Source: Fragilaria radians (lineage: Eukaryota > Bacillariophyta > Fragilariophyceae > Fragilariales > Fragilariaceae). From it: DNA of 30,038 bases. How positions within the stretch are numbered: position 1 is the first letter of the stretch; each line of letters starts with the position of its first letter. Where the stretch lies: NCBI GenBank assembly GCA_900642245.1, contig CAAAJI010000236.1, positions 7,548 to 37,585 on the forward strand. The letters run 5' to 3'. Position numbers and translations under genes: made by a program. The notes under the pieces were generated by a model. The model ran no database searches. It saw only the letters and a program-made list of their open reading frames with translations, and was not told the DNA's origin. Of the stretch, positions 20,650 to 30,038 are shown piece by piece.

Positions 20650-21019
20650 ATTTTTCCGATGTTCACAGATAGAATGTGTAAGTCCAGAAAGTTGGAAGTA
20701 GATTTGAACTTTATGATAGAATCATTTGGGTCATATTCTTCCATATCTTGTTTTTGTCTTTGGCGTGTAGAGCACCATATTTGTCTCTGTGTACCAACTT
20801 GTAATATTCAATGAACATAATGAAAAGTTGGAAGTTTGATGGCAACTGTATTGTTTTTCTCATTTGCATCCATCTTTAGCAATGCAAATCTGATTTTGTA
20901 ATGTGTACATGCAAGATGTAATGCAATTTCAAGCGTCACAGTGGGTTAGTCATAGGTAATTAGGTAAATTTGGTTGCTACTAACTTTGCCATAGACCACC
21001 CTAGTAGTCATTTGCTCAT

Positions 21020-22228
21020 TGCATTGTTATCATACCCATGGGCTGTTTTTCAAGCTGAGCAGTGTATGCCTTAGCAACCTTCAACTTATTTTCAAACTTA
21101 TGTTTTATCCGGCGCTTTTTTACTAGTTCTGCTGGAGCTGTTGGCGTGGACGTCTTTTTGATTTCCTCCAAAGATTTATCTCCTTTGTACTCCTTGGGGT
21201 TGTGTGCCCTCCATTCCTCACATTGGTCTCATGTGAGTTTACCGCACCCTTCATTCAATGCGGTTCTCAGTCTTTGGCGATCCCACATTCGGGATGAATT
21301 GGCTGCGGTTTGTTTTTCTTGCCTATGCCCATGTTCTCATTGCGCTTGTAGACGCGCTTCTTACCCTCGTATGAGCTCTTTTTGAGTGTTTTGAAGGTCT
21401 TATTGAAACGAGCCTCCAGGGCGATGATTTTCTCTTTGGCTGTTGGGGCATTCCAAGTGCCTTGCTCAATCATGGAGTCAAACAAATTTTTGGCTGCAAG
21501 CATCAACTCATCTGGTGAGATTGGAGTGCCCTCCTCCTTATCATCTTGTTTGCCTGTCAGCCATGCACGGAAGACTTCATCACATACTGCCCCATAACCT
21601 ATGAAAAGATTGATGAGCTGATCAGATGTTGTTTGATTCCTGGCTGTCAAGGATTGAACCAGAATCTTGGCATCAGTGTTGAACTTTCCGATGTCAGAAT
21701 TGATTGTAGACATATAATATCTAGATTTGATAATTCAGTTCTATTTTGGTGTGCTGTTGTATTGGTGTCAATGTGGCTTTTGCGGATGATCACCATAAGT
21801 ATAGCAACCCCGCTACCTTTAAAGCTGCTGACTATCATATACTGATCAGACCAAATCATAACCTTCTGCTTGGCTTCTGCAGACAAAGATGTCATGAGGC
21901 ATTTGTAGAGCATGCAATTATCTTATGCAGCCCGTTTCTCTTTATTGATATAAACCCTTTCTGACTCAACAATTTGCTCAAGAGTGAGGGTTCCGTAATT
22001 TGAGAGAAAATCTTCCTTGGGAGTATCTTCATCATCACGGTTGCCAATCTGCAGGATGGTCTTATTCCAGCCCCTTTCGTTAGCTCTATCCTGTACTTCC
22101 TTCAAGGATGGGATGAGTCCTTCAGGCTCACAGTCAAAGAGCTAATTTTTGGTATGTTCTGTCCTTGAGTAGTCAAGAGGATCGGTAAGGGCTTGTGCCA
22201 AAGCAAGGGCGAAGGGTTTTGGAGCCAT
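21020..22228 (-). pseudogene. Element C gag, broken
   Basis: An ATG at 22228, only 42 bp inside the 5' LTR, starts MAPKPFALALAQALTDPLD. The frame meets a stop after 28 codons but continues in frame to 21923 (RANERGWNKTILQIGN, NYGTLTLEQIVESERVY). It then shifts to 21913-21647 (CLMTSLSAEAKQKVMIWSDQ, VIIRKSHIDTNTT) and 21713-21267 (NLFIGYGAVCDEVFRAWL, GTWNAPTAKEKIIALEARF). A Lys-rich remainder extends to about 21020. These are copia capsid/nucleocapsid-type sequences of the lineage carried by this element. Confidence 0.85.
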
Positions 22229-22255
22229 TATCGGTAAGTTCTTGATGTTGTTCTT

Positions 22256-22270
22256 AGCTCAGAGGAAGCG
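22256..22270 (-). other. Candidate primer-binding site of element C
   Basis: Directly inside the 5' LTR the minus strand reads CGCTTCCTCTGAGCT. Its complement, AGCTCAGAGGAAGCG, resembles the D-arm region of eukaryotic initiator tRNA-Met rather than a tRNA 3' end. That would fit priming by a 5' half-tRNA, as known for Drosophila copia. The position is certain; the primer identity is inference. Confidence 0.5.
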
Positions 22271-22493
22271 TGTTAAATAAGTACAATTGTCAAGTTATTT
22301 TAACTTGTAGATCAACGAACGATTGAAGTTGGGCAAAGATGTTAACGAAAGTATTGTTAAATGAAAATTAATATCCTACATTTAGGATTCGTATCGAATC
22401 TATTTTTATGGATCATAGCTACTTGTTGTCGACTTTTACACCTTCCGCGAGTTATTTAGGTAATGTTTGCTGGAAGTATTTATTTTCTTTGCA
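22271..22493 (-). repeat. Copia element C, 5' LTR
   Basis: It matches 17279-17537 with the same TGTTAAATAAGTACAAT start and a TTTTCTTTGCA end on the plus strand. It differs by scattered substitutions and an internal deletion of about 36 bp near 22425. The promoter for the element would lie here. Confidence 0.92.
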
Positions 22494-22498
22494 GGGTA
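22494..22498. repeat. Target-site duplication GGGTA, right
   Basis: A perfect match to 17273-17277, immediately after the outer end of the 5' LTR. Confidence 0.75.
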
Positions 22499-23881
22499 AT
22501 TTGCTATCTTTGATGCTTTTCCTAATAAGCATGCATGACATTGTGGGCTAGGAGAATTAGATAGTCTGCAAGGTAAGCGTCTGGAGTTTTCCATGTGTTG
22601 TGAAATTAGAAAACCGCATATGAGCTAGTCATGCTAATTAGTCTCTGCACATTGATTCGTCTTCTGGTTCCTATGTCTCAAGGTTAAATCATCTTCAATC
22701 TCCGGCTCAATCGGCATTGGTTCTATGGCTGGGAGTAGGTTTTCAAGGCTGTCATGTGATTAAGGAATGATGGCTTGGAAAATCGTTCATGCTGTCAGAC
22801 CATGCTTCAATGCTGGCTTATTTGTTACAATTTGTATATCGGGGTCCTGACCGAATGATTGGTCCATTGTTGTTTACAAGTGGTGTATTCCTGCTGTAGT
22901 TTCTATTGTAGTAGTTGCAGATCATTTGCTTGATTTATGATGATAACACTGGTGACGGATAGACAACAGTGATTATGAAGGCGCATCCAGTTTGATTTGA
23001 GTGCACAGAAAAACAAGTATAGTGAGAAATAGTGCATCGTGCAAGGTAACGAAGCCTTTTTAGGATTTATTCATAAAAAAGTGTCAGATATGCAATCAGA
23101 TGTTAGGTAATTAGTAAATTAGAGTGATCAATATCTTTTATGTTACTTTGAAACATATATATGAACAGTATACGTTCCAATATTTAGGGATAAGGTTAAG
23201 AAGGGAGTCCAAGGAATTGAATCTTCAAGATATGACTAATCTTTGGATTGCAGAAAATTCAAGATGAAAGCTTTCTTTGAGGTAACGTCAGAAAATCTTT
23301 TGTACATTCATATGTATCAATACTGTAGCTCATTTAAACAGAGATTCTAAAGGATTTTCCAAGATTTGATTTTTGCAACAAATTAGAGGCTCCCAATAAA
23401 GTTTTTAGAGTAGCTTAGTATATTTGAACCATTTTCACTAGATTACAAAAATATTACTAAATAATAAGAATAAGGAGAAATATTCATTGATCATTATAGT
23501 TACAACCTTGTCACCTCAAAGAGTTCTTTTTGACTCACACATCACTTTCCTCATAATTGACATTCAAACACCACTCATTAGACATGAACACAAAAGTAAA
23601 TTGTATGTGCATTGGTATTTTCTACTTCTGTGTCATCGTTTTCATGGTTGTCATTCTTCCTCTTCACGGGCTGGGGAATCATTTATGACAGTAAGACTAG
23701 ATTGGCAGGTAAAGTACATACATCCAGCGGGAAAATCATTGAGGAATACCAGCGGTGTCATTGGATAAGTCATTTCGTGAATGTATGGGATCCTAGGTAT
23801 TCATGATTGATACCCTTGTTAGATGTCACTTCAGGTAGACATCCAATACGGGATAAATCTATAGTTTAATGTAAAAATTAT
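22499..23881. other. Gene-free region between copia element and NSUN2-like gene
   Basis: About 1.4 kb of AT-rich sequence. Open frames at 23487-23806 lack any recognisable domain and overlap each other. The right end presumably holds the 3' UTR of the minus-strand methyltransferase gene. No repeat or RNA gene was recognised. Confidence 0.6.
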
Positions 23882-26731
23882 TTATGAGGCATCTTCGTCC
23901 TCTTCTCCAAGGATTAAATTGTCGTCATGATCACCCTTATCGTCGCCCCCTTCCTCGTCCTGAGCATCGGGAGAGAAAGAGGAGGGATGGACGTTGTCGT
24001 CATTGTCATCCTCCAAACTTTCTCCTGTAATTGCCCTTATCTTACTTCTCATACCATCTCGTTCTACCTTACAGACAAGGCAATTAATATTGTCACCACG
24101 ACATCTCCACATAACCATCATAAGTTTTTTGGATATATCATGTTCGTAACCCTCCAAAACTACCAGAAACGATCCGACCGATAATGCACGTACTTTCTCC
24201 TGGAGTGGAGATGACAAGGAGGAAATTGGAATCGTATTGAAGTTAGCTGTATTCGTCGTAGAGTGGCGGAAACATGTAATGAAATCCTTGATCGTTACGA
24301 CGAATTTTCGATTAATCATATATGGCGAAAGAAAATGAATACCCTCTTGACCGACACGGTAATTTACATCACATTCATTGTTGTTCCGTTCAAAGCATTT
24401 GAGACCGGAATTGATGATGGTTATCCGATCTTGGATTCCAGCATCCATATATTTCTTAATTGCTTTACTAATAAAGGAAAATACCTTAGTGTCACCACTG
24501 CCTCGAGCCATAATTTGATCTTGAGGAAAGTCCTCCCTAAATCCATAATACGAAAGAAGGGGAATTAAGTTGGATTCCGTCACAGGGACAAAATTTTCAT
24601 TTCCCAAATTTCCCCTAAGGGCTCCCCGAGCCGTCTTCCCCTTGACAATTTTACCCTCTGATGGCGCTGACATTGTAACCTTTGATGTTGTGGATACGAT
24701 ATCTCCTTCACCAGCGGTAATGTCTGTCATAGAAGTAGGATTGTTATCGCTATCTTTTGTCGTTGCGCTAGTTATAGAAGTGTTGGCATCATCCTTCGCA
24801 ACAACAGCTCCGTTGTCATCCTTCTCTACGTCTACCTTGGCTTTTTTCTTGACGGGAGAAAAAGGTTGCTCCTTTCCTTCGGGATCTCCACCTGTATCCT
24901 TTCGTAATTCGGCAGCAAGCTTGGCCGATTTATCTCGGGCTCGCTGACTGAGGGGTTGTACCTTCCGAAACAATGCCACGAAGAATCCATTTGTATCCAT
25001 ATCGTGAGAAACAAGTCGTAGGCATTTGTGCAATTGCATGGTTCGTACTTCCTCGTCTGTTGGAGGGAAGGTGGATCGCCGTATCGTTCGTTGCCAATTC
25101 TCTTCGACGTCATCAAATGATTTGTACTCTGTAAATCCTTCGCTTTCACATCGAGCCTTTAATATACTTTCCTCCCAAGTCGGAGGTGGACCCAATGGTT
25201 GAGGTACTGCTTTAGGGGTCGTGGCTACTTGTTCCGAGGCGTCGACAGTTTCAGCTATGACACTATCAGTTTCCAATACTGCTGCTTCAGTTTCGTCAAT
25301 GGCAAGGGTTTCTGCTTCAGTCACAAGAGATTCATCATTTTCGACAGGATTCTTCATTTCAAATTCACGTCGTCGAGCTTGCATTTTCGAATTCAGTTTG
25401 TTGGCTTCATTTTTTGCCTTTCGGTTTGATTTTTCCTCTCGCATAACCTTCCAATGAGACCAACCTGGTCGAGCCTTCAATCCTGGCAAATCGACACGAC
25501 GGTCAATAAGCTCCAGGGCTCCATCGGTAGTTCTCAATAGTTCGGCCACGACAGCTTCATTTTCAATAGGGTTCATGGCACATGTCGAATAACATAGATA
25601 GCCCCCAACCTTGGTTAGGCGTGCACCATTCAAGGCAATCGCCAATTGCATCGGATGGAGAGATAGACTATTCAGGCAGGACCATGTTTTCCAAACTTGT
25701 GGATTCTTTCTCATGGTTCCATCTCCTGTACATGGGACATCGGCAAGGACACGATCAAACATCCCCTCGTAGGTGGGATCCTCCTTATGAAAATGTTTGA
25801 GAAGTGGAAAGAATTGTGCATCACAGCTTGTCACAAGCGCTGCAGGACTAGGAATACGCTTTAATTGATGAACCAACATATAGGCGCGTTTGGGATCAGC
25901 ATCATTCGCCACGACGCAACCTACTGGTTCGAGGCAGCCCGGTGGGATTTCCGAAACAATTTCTAATATTTGAGATGTCTTGGATCCTGGAGCAGCACAC
26001 ATATCCTAAAATATCGAGACGATTTGTGAGATATACTTCCGTAACATCTGAGAATATCATGATACTATTTATGTTCAACGTACCAATACATGATGATGAG
26101 GCTTGATATCCATAACAATGGGAGGGATCATAGACACGGTTTCTTGACGTGTGACGAAACCAGCCTCTGTCTGTATCTTAAGCCACGTAAAGAGTTTGTT
26201 AAGCGATGGGTTCTTACGTATCGTATGTCGATCAATTGCCAATTGGTATGCATGAGGTACAAAAGGAATTCGTTTGGCAGGAGCCAAACGGATTTTATGA
26301 GAAGTTGCAGCCGTTATTGTCGTATCACCACCTGTCATGGTGGATGCTTCGATAAGCAAATCCATTTCCTGCCCAACCAATTCCTCCAACTCTTGTTCAA
26401 GACGTTGACGAACAATAGGATCTACATCTACTCCAATCCGAAAGGATGCTGGTAGAATTCGTTTAATTGTTGTCATCCATCGAATAGCCTCATCTGTCTT
26501 TTGTTCATCTGTATGACATGGCTGATAGGATCCTGTTTCATCACTCCAATACATATTGTGCAATCCCTGATAGGCATAATAGGCCTCCATCCGTCGATTG
26601 ATTTGCCATGACAATGTATAATTTTGATCTCCTTCAGCACGATGATTGCCATCAAAGTAACGAGGATTTGGTCCCTTTCTTCGAATACCATTGTTACGCT
26701 TCTTTGCTCCTTTCTTCCATCGTTGACCCAT
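23882..26731 (-). CDS. NSUN2: NSUN2/Trm4-type RNA (cytosine-C5) methyltransferase, two exons
   Basis: Exon 1 is 26731-26084 (216 residues) and exon 2 is 26005-23882 (707 residues plus stop), 923 residues in all. The family uses SAM to methylate cytosine C5 in tRNA (and some mRNA), mostly in the nucleus. The N-terminal part contains the conserved GFVTRQETVSMIPP and PHHHVL. Splicing joins this to DMCAAPGSKTSQ (217-228, SAM-binding motif I). NDADPKRAYMLVHQLKR follows near 250-266. ADVPCTGDGTMRKN holds the motif IV Cys (C308), and YSTCAMNPIENEAV holds the nucleophilic Cys (C358). WSHWKVM follows, as in NSUN2. Beyond the catalytic core are a long Lys/Glu/Ala- and Ser/Thr-rich linker (about residues 390-680), a PUA-like C-terminal region typical of NSUN2, and a very acidic tail. 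It is longer than the human (767) and yeast (684) proteins, mainly through the linker and tail. Confidence 0.93.
26006..26083 (-). other. 78-nt spliceosomal intron in the NSUN2-like gene
   Basis: On the minus strand the donor is TTG|GTACGT at 26083 and the acceptor is TTTTAG|GATATG ending at 26006. Removing it joins VL to DMCAAPGSKT in phase 0, restoring the universally conserved motif. The intron carries in-frame stops, so it must be spliced for a full enzyme. Confidence 0.92.
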
Positions 26732-28753
26732 GATTTATTTCACTTGGCAGAAATGAAAAAATCTGCCTGCAAATTGTAATTTATGTGGACCTCCGATCGA
26801 TAAAAATTGAATGTGCAGCAGACAGACACCTACTTTTAAGCAAGTAGCCAGTGCAACATTGACTCTTACCTGCTGAAACACTAAGCATGTCTAATTGTCT
26901 TGCAACTAATATTTGGTAATTGTAAGAATATCAGGCAGATATATTAAATAGTTTTCATTACAGGTGCTTTCTCATGACCATGTATCAATAATTGAGAACC
27001 AGAATATGGATAGTGCATCAGAAATGTGGGGATTCTAGTAACCTTTCAAAAAAGGATTGAATATTGGAGTGAGTACAATTGTAATGTAGTATTTTTGGCC
27101 ATGTATAAATGGCGTGATTATACATCATAAAATGTAACTCATTTTCTAATTCCAATCGTCAGTATCATGAGAATATATAAAAAACAATTTTCTCGTGATG
27201 GAGAACGACACTACCAACCAATCTAGCTGTAACCATGCTCATCAAACATTGCACCAAAGTCAATCCATTGACTCTCCTTTTGCCTGGATTCAAATACACA
27301 GCATTGGCGTCACAACGTGAACAAGAGAAAAAAAGAAATGATTCCATAGAAAAAAATTAGATTCGCAATGGATGTATCAATTAAGGGGACACTCTCTAGC
27401 GTTAACTAACATCCGACATTCTCCATCCTAGATTGACGAAGGAGTTGAACTGTTCGGAAACCAATAAAAAAGCATAAATACAACTAATACCATCCAGTAG
27501 TCTTGGCCTGAGGAAATAGAGCAAAAATCTCAATGTTAGTTCAAATCAGATCCCTTGTGTATTCTAAGTTTCAAGGAGTATTTCTGATCATGGATAGAGT
27601 GCTTAAGAAAATGATTCAGCCCTAAGCTAGAAAGCAGCCATACTATGGGGTCAGCATTCGGCAGCATGTATCTCTTCCCTTCAAAGTATTCTAGAGCCTA
27701 CAGCAATACCCTCATCAGGAAAGTCTCGTCTGTGAGCTCCCTCATCATAAAATTCTAAGCTGAGGATACGTCCTTCTTTAAACACTTTTCGGAAAGCCAC
27801 TGTGGAAGCATTGCAGAAAATTTGGAAGTATCTGATATACCTAGAGTCAAGAATGAGGAAATTATTGCGTTACTGAAAATGCCATAGCTTGTCAAGCCTA
27901 TGAGAGTAGAAACAATTTATTGCAGAAAAGTAATTCTTGAAGTTTTATGTCTTAAAACCTTGGTTTTAGCTGATAAATGAGTTTCTTTTACTTTAGGAGC
28001 TGAGAATTATTATGATTAAAACAAAGAATTATTAAAGTACTTGAAACAATGGGGATACATGTCTAAGAATCATTTTTTCAACCATACTCAAACTATAAGC
28101 ATATCTGGCTATTGCAGACTGTTTTCTCATCTATACTATTTGTTTCCAAAAATCTGAATCCCCTGTACTGGGTTGGATTTCCATGTGCAGAAGCAATAAA
28201 CATCACTCAGTCCTCGTTGCTGCTAAACCATTCAGAATGTTTTCCATTTGCCTTTGACTGTTCACTTCTAATTTCTTAGATATCAGCATAATATCGCCAT
28301 CATGTTGCCACAACACTACTTTCGATAAAGTATGACCACCACTTAGCATGATGGTCTCAGGGTTATAACACGTATATACCTTTGAAATCAAAGTATTGTT
28401 TATTTTGAGCTTTCATTGAAATACACTTTCGATTGCTATTCGTCAATTTTCCTTTCTACACAAAGATGCACTCTATATTTTGCAATTGGCCATTGCTGAA
28501 AAATTATTTGTTTCGCTGAACATTTCCCTTCATTACATATAATCTAGAAAAATTTGAGCGTCCCCCTAATGTTTTCAATGTTATCTGACTTCTACTTTCC
28601 ATGGTATAAAGGTTGCGAAATTTTCTTTATCAAATAAGCTATAAGATTAGATATGACAATTACAACCCACTTTTATCTGTCTCGAATTAAGAGTACTTGG
28701 CTGGAAAGACTTGAGGAAATTTGTATACTTTTGTCTGTACCAACCAATACAGC
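26732..28753. other. Gene-free region between the NSUN2-like gene and the secreted-protein gene
   Basis: About 2.0 kb of AT-rich DNA. The left end is the presumed promoter and 5' UTR of the methyltransferase gene; the right end is the 3' side of the secreted-protein gene. Short frames at 27165-27347 and 28203-28391 have no recognisable domain. No RNA gene or repeat was recognised. Confidence 0.6.
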
Positions 28754-29512
28754 TCAGTCTTCTGGTGAAGGAGGTCTGATTACCGGAGCAACTGTAGGTG
28801 GGGAGTTTAGGTTTCCCACGGTGAAGGCTAGGAAGTCAGCTCCACGACAAGAAGACCCATCAGGTGACGATTCTTGAACAACTGTATACATTGTGTAGAG
28901 TTTGGGAATCGAAAAATCAATATCAATACTCCTACCGGAAATAATAACAGTATCTCTCGGACCTACAGGAATACCAGAAACGTCAGTTGTGTAGTTTAGA
29001 AAATCATTCGGTGTGTCAAAGTTGGTGGTGCTCGATAATGTCGAAATTTTTGCACCAAGAAAAGCATCTGTGTTCGTGATAGAAATATTGAAGGATACAG
29101 GGAAAATACATGGTGATTCGGAGCAATTCAAATCTTCGATGACAATCGAGTCACAATCCTTGAAGCGTTCGCCATTTTGACTTTGCGGATTGATCGGTGG
29201 TATGCATTCAATATCTACTTGAGCGAAGCACATTGAATTAGGTATTTCTTCCGGACTTGGAACGGGTGAAGGACTTTCAATGGGTCTATTTGTGCGTTTT
29301 CCTTGGACCGTGCCTCCGTTTACACTTTTACCGAACTTCATAGGCATTCCTCTTTTTCCATGTTTTCCACCTTTTTCAACATTTCCGTTCATCCCCTTCA
29401 CAATGCTTGCTTTTCGAAGCTGACGCCCTTCATGATGTTGGTGCGATATGACTGCAGAGGCTTGGACGATCGCAATTAATGCAAGGAAAGTAATGTGCAA
29501 GAAGAAGTTCAT
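28754..29512 (-). CDS. Small secreted protein of unknown function
   Basis: The protein has 252 residues from the ATG at 29512. The open frame extends eight codons upstream to a GTG, but the ATG puts a clean signal peptide at the start (MNFFLHITFLALIAIVQASA). Residues ~22-72 are rich in Gly, Lys, His and Arg (RQLRKASIVKG, EKGGKHGKRGM). A short Pro/Ser hinge (ESPSPVPSPEE) follows. A C-terminal domain of about 155 residues has six cysteines and beta-strand-like sequence with N-glycosylation sites (NISIT, NYTT). The protein ends in another Pro-rich tail. The plan of signal peptide, basic linker, Pro hinge and Cys domain is common among secreted diatom proteins. I cannot name the family; cell wall or extracellular matrix roles are guesses. 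Confidence 0.72.
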   Translation of the reverse strand: MNFFLHITFLALIAIVQASAVISHQHHEGRQLRKASIVKGMNGNVEKGGKHGKRGMPMKFGKSVNGGTVQGKRTNRPIESPSPVPSPEEIPNSMCFAQVDIECIPPINPQSQNGERFKDCDSIVIEDLNCSESPCIFPVSFNISITNTDAFLGAKISTLSSTTNFDTPNDFLNYTTDVSGIPVGPRDTVIISGRSIDIDFSIPKLYTMYTVVQESSPDGSSCRGADFLAFTVGNLNSPPTVAPVIRPPSPED

Positions 29513-30038
29513 GAAATTCGTATTAAATGGTCTCACAAGTCAATGAAATTTTATTTTGTGAGGTTTGAATGGATAATTTTGAAATTGGAACGGCGAAGAA
29601 AATGCGTTGAATACCTGTTTCAGTCGTGATACCTCATGGGATTGATTCCCTCAATGATCTTACCCGTGAGTTTTTATGATCTTAATTTCAAGCAACTTTC
29701 TAGTATTAAAATATGGCATGGTATCCTTTCGATTTATAGGAATGAATTCTCGAAGATCAGGGACACAGCAAAACCCTTTTGATTTTGTTTAGTTCATGTG
29801 GAAATGTAGACTACATTTTCAGAGAAAAAAGTCACATACATGCCATGGTAGGACTCACATGCGAAACATTAAGAATGAATATTTATCATAAGTGCTGTAA
29901 AGTTTAAGAAGTGTGATGATGCTCGCAAGAATAAAGCACTTGAATTTCGATTAAGATAACCTCATTTGGTACACAAAAAGTCGATTTTTTTTCAAACAGA
30001 GTTGAGGTATAAAACACAACTCTGTCACTAGTAGAGGC
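29513..30038. other. Upstream region of the secreted-protein gene; no gene seen
   Basis: About 525 bp of AT-rich DNA, presumably containing the promoter of the minus-strand secreted-protein gene. A 9-bp perfect inverted repeat (ACAGAGTTG at 29996-30004 and CAACTCTGT at 30017-30025, 12-nt loop) lies near the window end. No ORF is supported. Confidence 0.6.

Larger units (their letters stand above)
17279..22493 (-). mobile_element. Full-length Ty1/copia LTR retrotransposon (element C), inactive
   Basis: The element is about 5.2 kb on the minus strand, with LTRs at 22271-22493 (5') and 17279-17537 (3'), a purine-rich tract next to the 3' LTR, and a 5-bp target-site duplication. The order gag, pre-integrase, integrase, RT, RNase H defines Ty1/copia. 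Multiple stops and frameshifts in gag and pol and about 30 substitutions between the LTRs over roughly 215 aligned bases (counted by eye) show it is an old, dead copy. Its RT/RNase H type (VLYTDD, STESEYTG) differs from the fragments at 6222-9475. Confidence 0.93.

Noticed and set aside
21640..21660. GGATTGAACC, which resembles a tRNA T-arm
   Set aside because: No acceptor or anticodon stem can be built around it and it lies within the gag-derived sequence.
21546..21964. Plus-strand frames across the gag region of element C
   Set aside because: They are antisense shadows. The minus strand carries gag-type sequence with matching motif order.
24263..24947. Plus-strand frames within the NSUN2-like gene
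   Set aside because: They are antisense shadows of the low-complexity linker and C-terminal region of the methyltransferase exon.
1..30038. CRISPR array, toxin-antitoxin or other prokaryote-style defence system
   Set aside because: No regularly spaced repeats or related genes are present. The 31-bp array has no spacers, and intron and retrotransposon content mark this as eukaryotic nuclear DNA.

Overview
The window looks like nuclear DNA from a microalga, most likely a diatom. It is AT-rich, its genes are short and mostly intron-poor, and the one intron I can place is a 78-nt GT-AG intron. It carries several decayed Ty1/copia-type retrotransposons whose reverse transcriptase, integrase and RNase H blocks resemble the copia-like lineages known from diatoms. 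The diatom call is inference from gene style and transposon type; no ribosomal or organellar marker is present.

Layout from left to right: (1) 1-4308, the 3' part of a type II glycerate kinase gene, an unknown 179-residue ORF and a secreted SGNH-hydrolase-like protein. (2) 4309-12257, a gene-poor block with a 31-bp minisatellite, two truncated minus-strand copia pol fragments fused head to tail (about 6222-9475) and a heavily decayed plus-strand copia pol fragment of another type (about 10140-11200). (3) 12258-17173, a second copy of region 1, this time with the complete glycerate kinase gene. A 20-N assembly gap removes the start of the second SGNH gene. (4) 17273-22498, a structurally complete but mutationally dead copia element on the minus strand, with LTRs, polypurine tract, candidate primer-binding site and a GGGTA target-site duplication. 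(5) 23882-26731, a two-exon minus-strand gene for an NSUN2/Trm4-type RNA cytosine-C5 methyltransferase. (6) 28754-29512, a minus-strand gene for a small secreted Cys-containing protein of unknown function.

The most notable structural feature is the direct repeat of 1-3017 and 12923-15936. The two copies looked identical wherever I compared them except for one 3-bp indel. Identity then falls immediately after the N gap, where the two SGNH genes differ clearly. This is either a recent duplication or conversion that stops at the SGNH promoter, or an assembly artefact in which one contig end was used twice.

The genes do not form a recognisable pathway: a photorespiratory/serine-pathway enzyme, tandem secreted esterase-like paralogs, an RNA methyltransferase and a secreted protein sit among transposon debris. 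I found no convincing evidence for a novel multi-gene system. The points worth following up are the duplication, the clustered divergence between the SGNH paralogs, the possible plastid-targeting presequence of the glycerate kinase, and the half-tRNA-like primer-binding site of the copia element.
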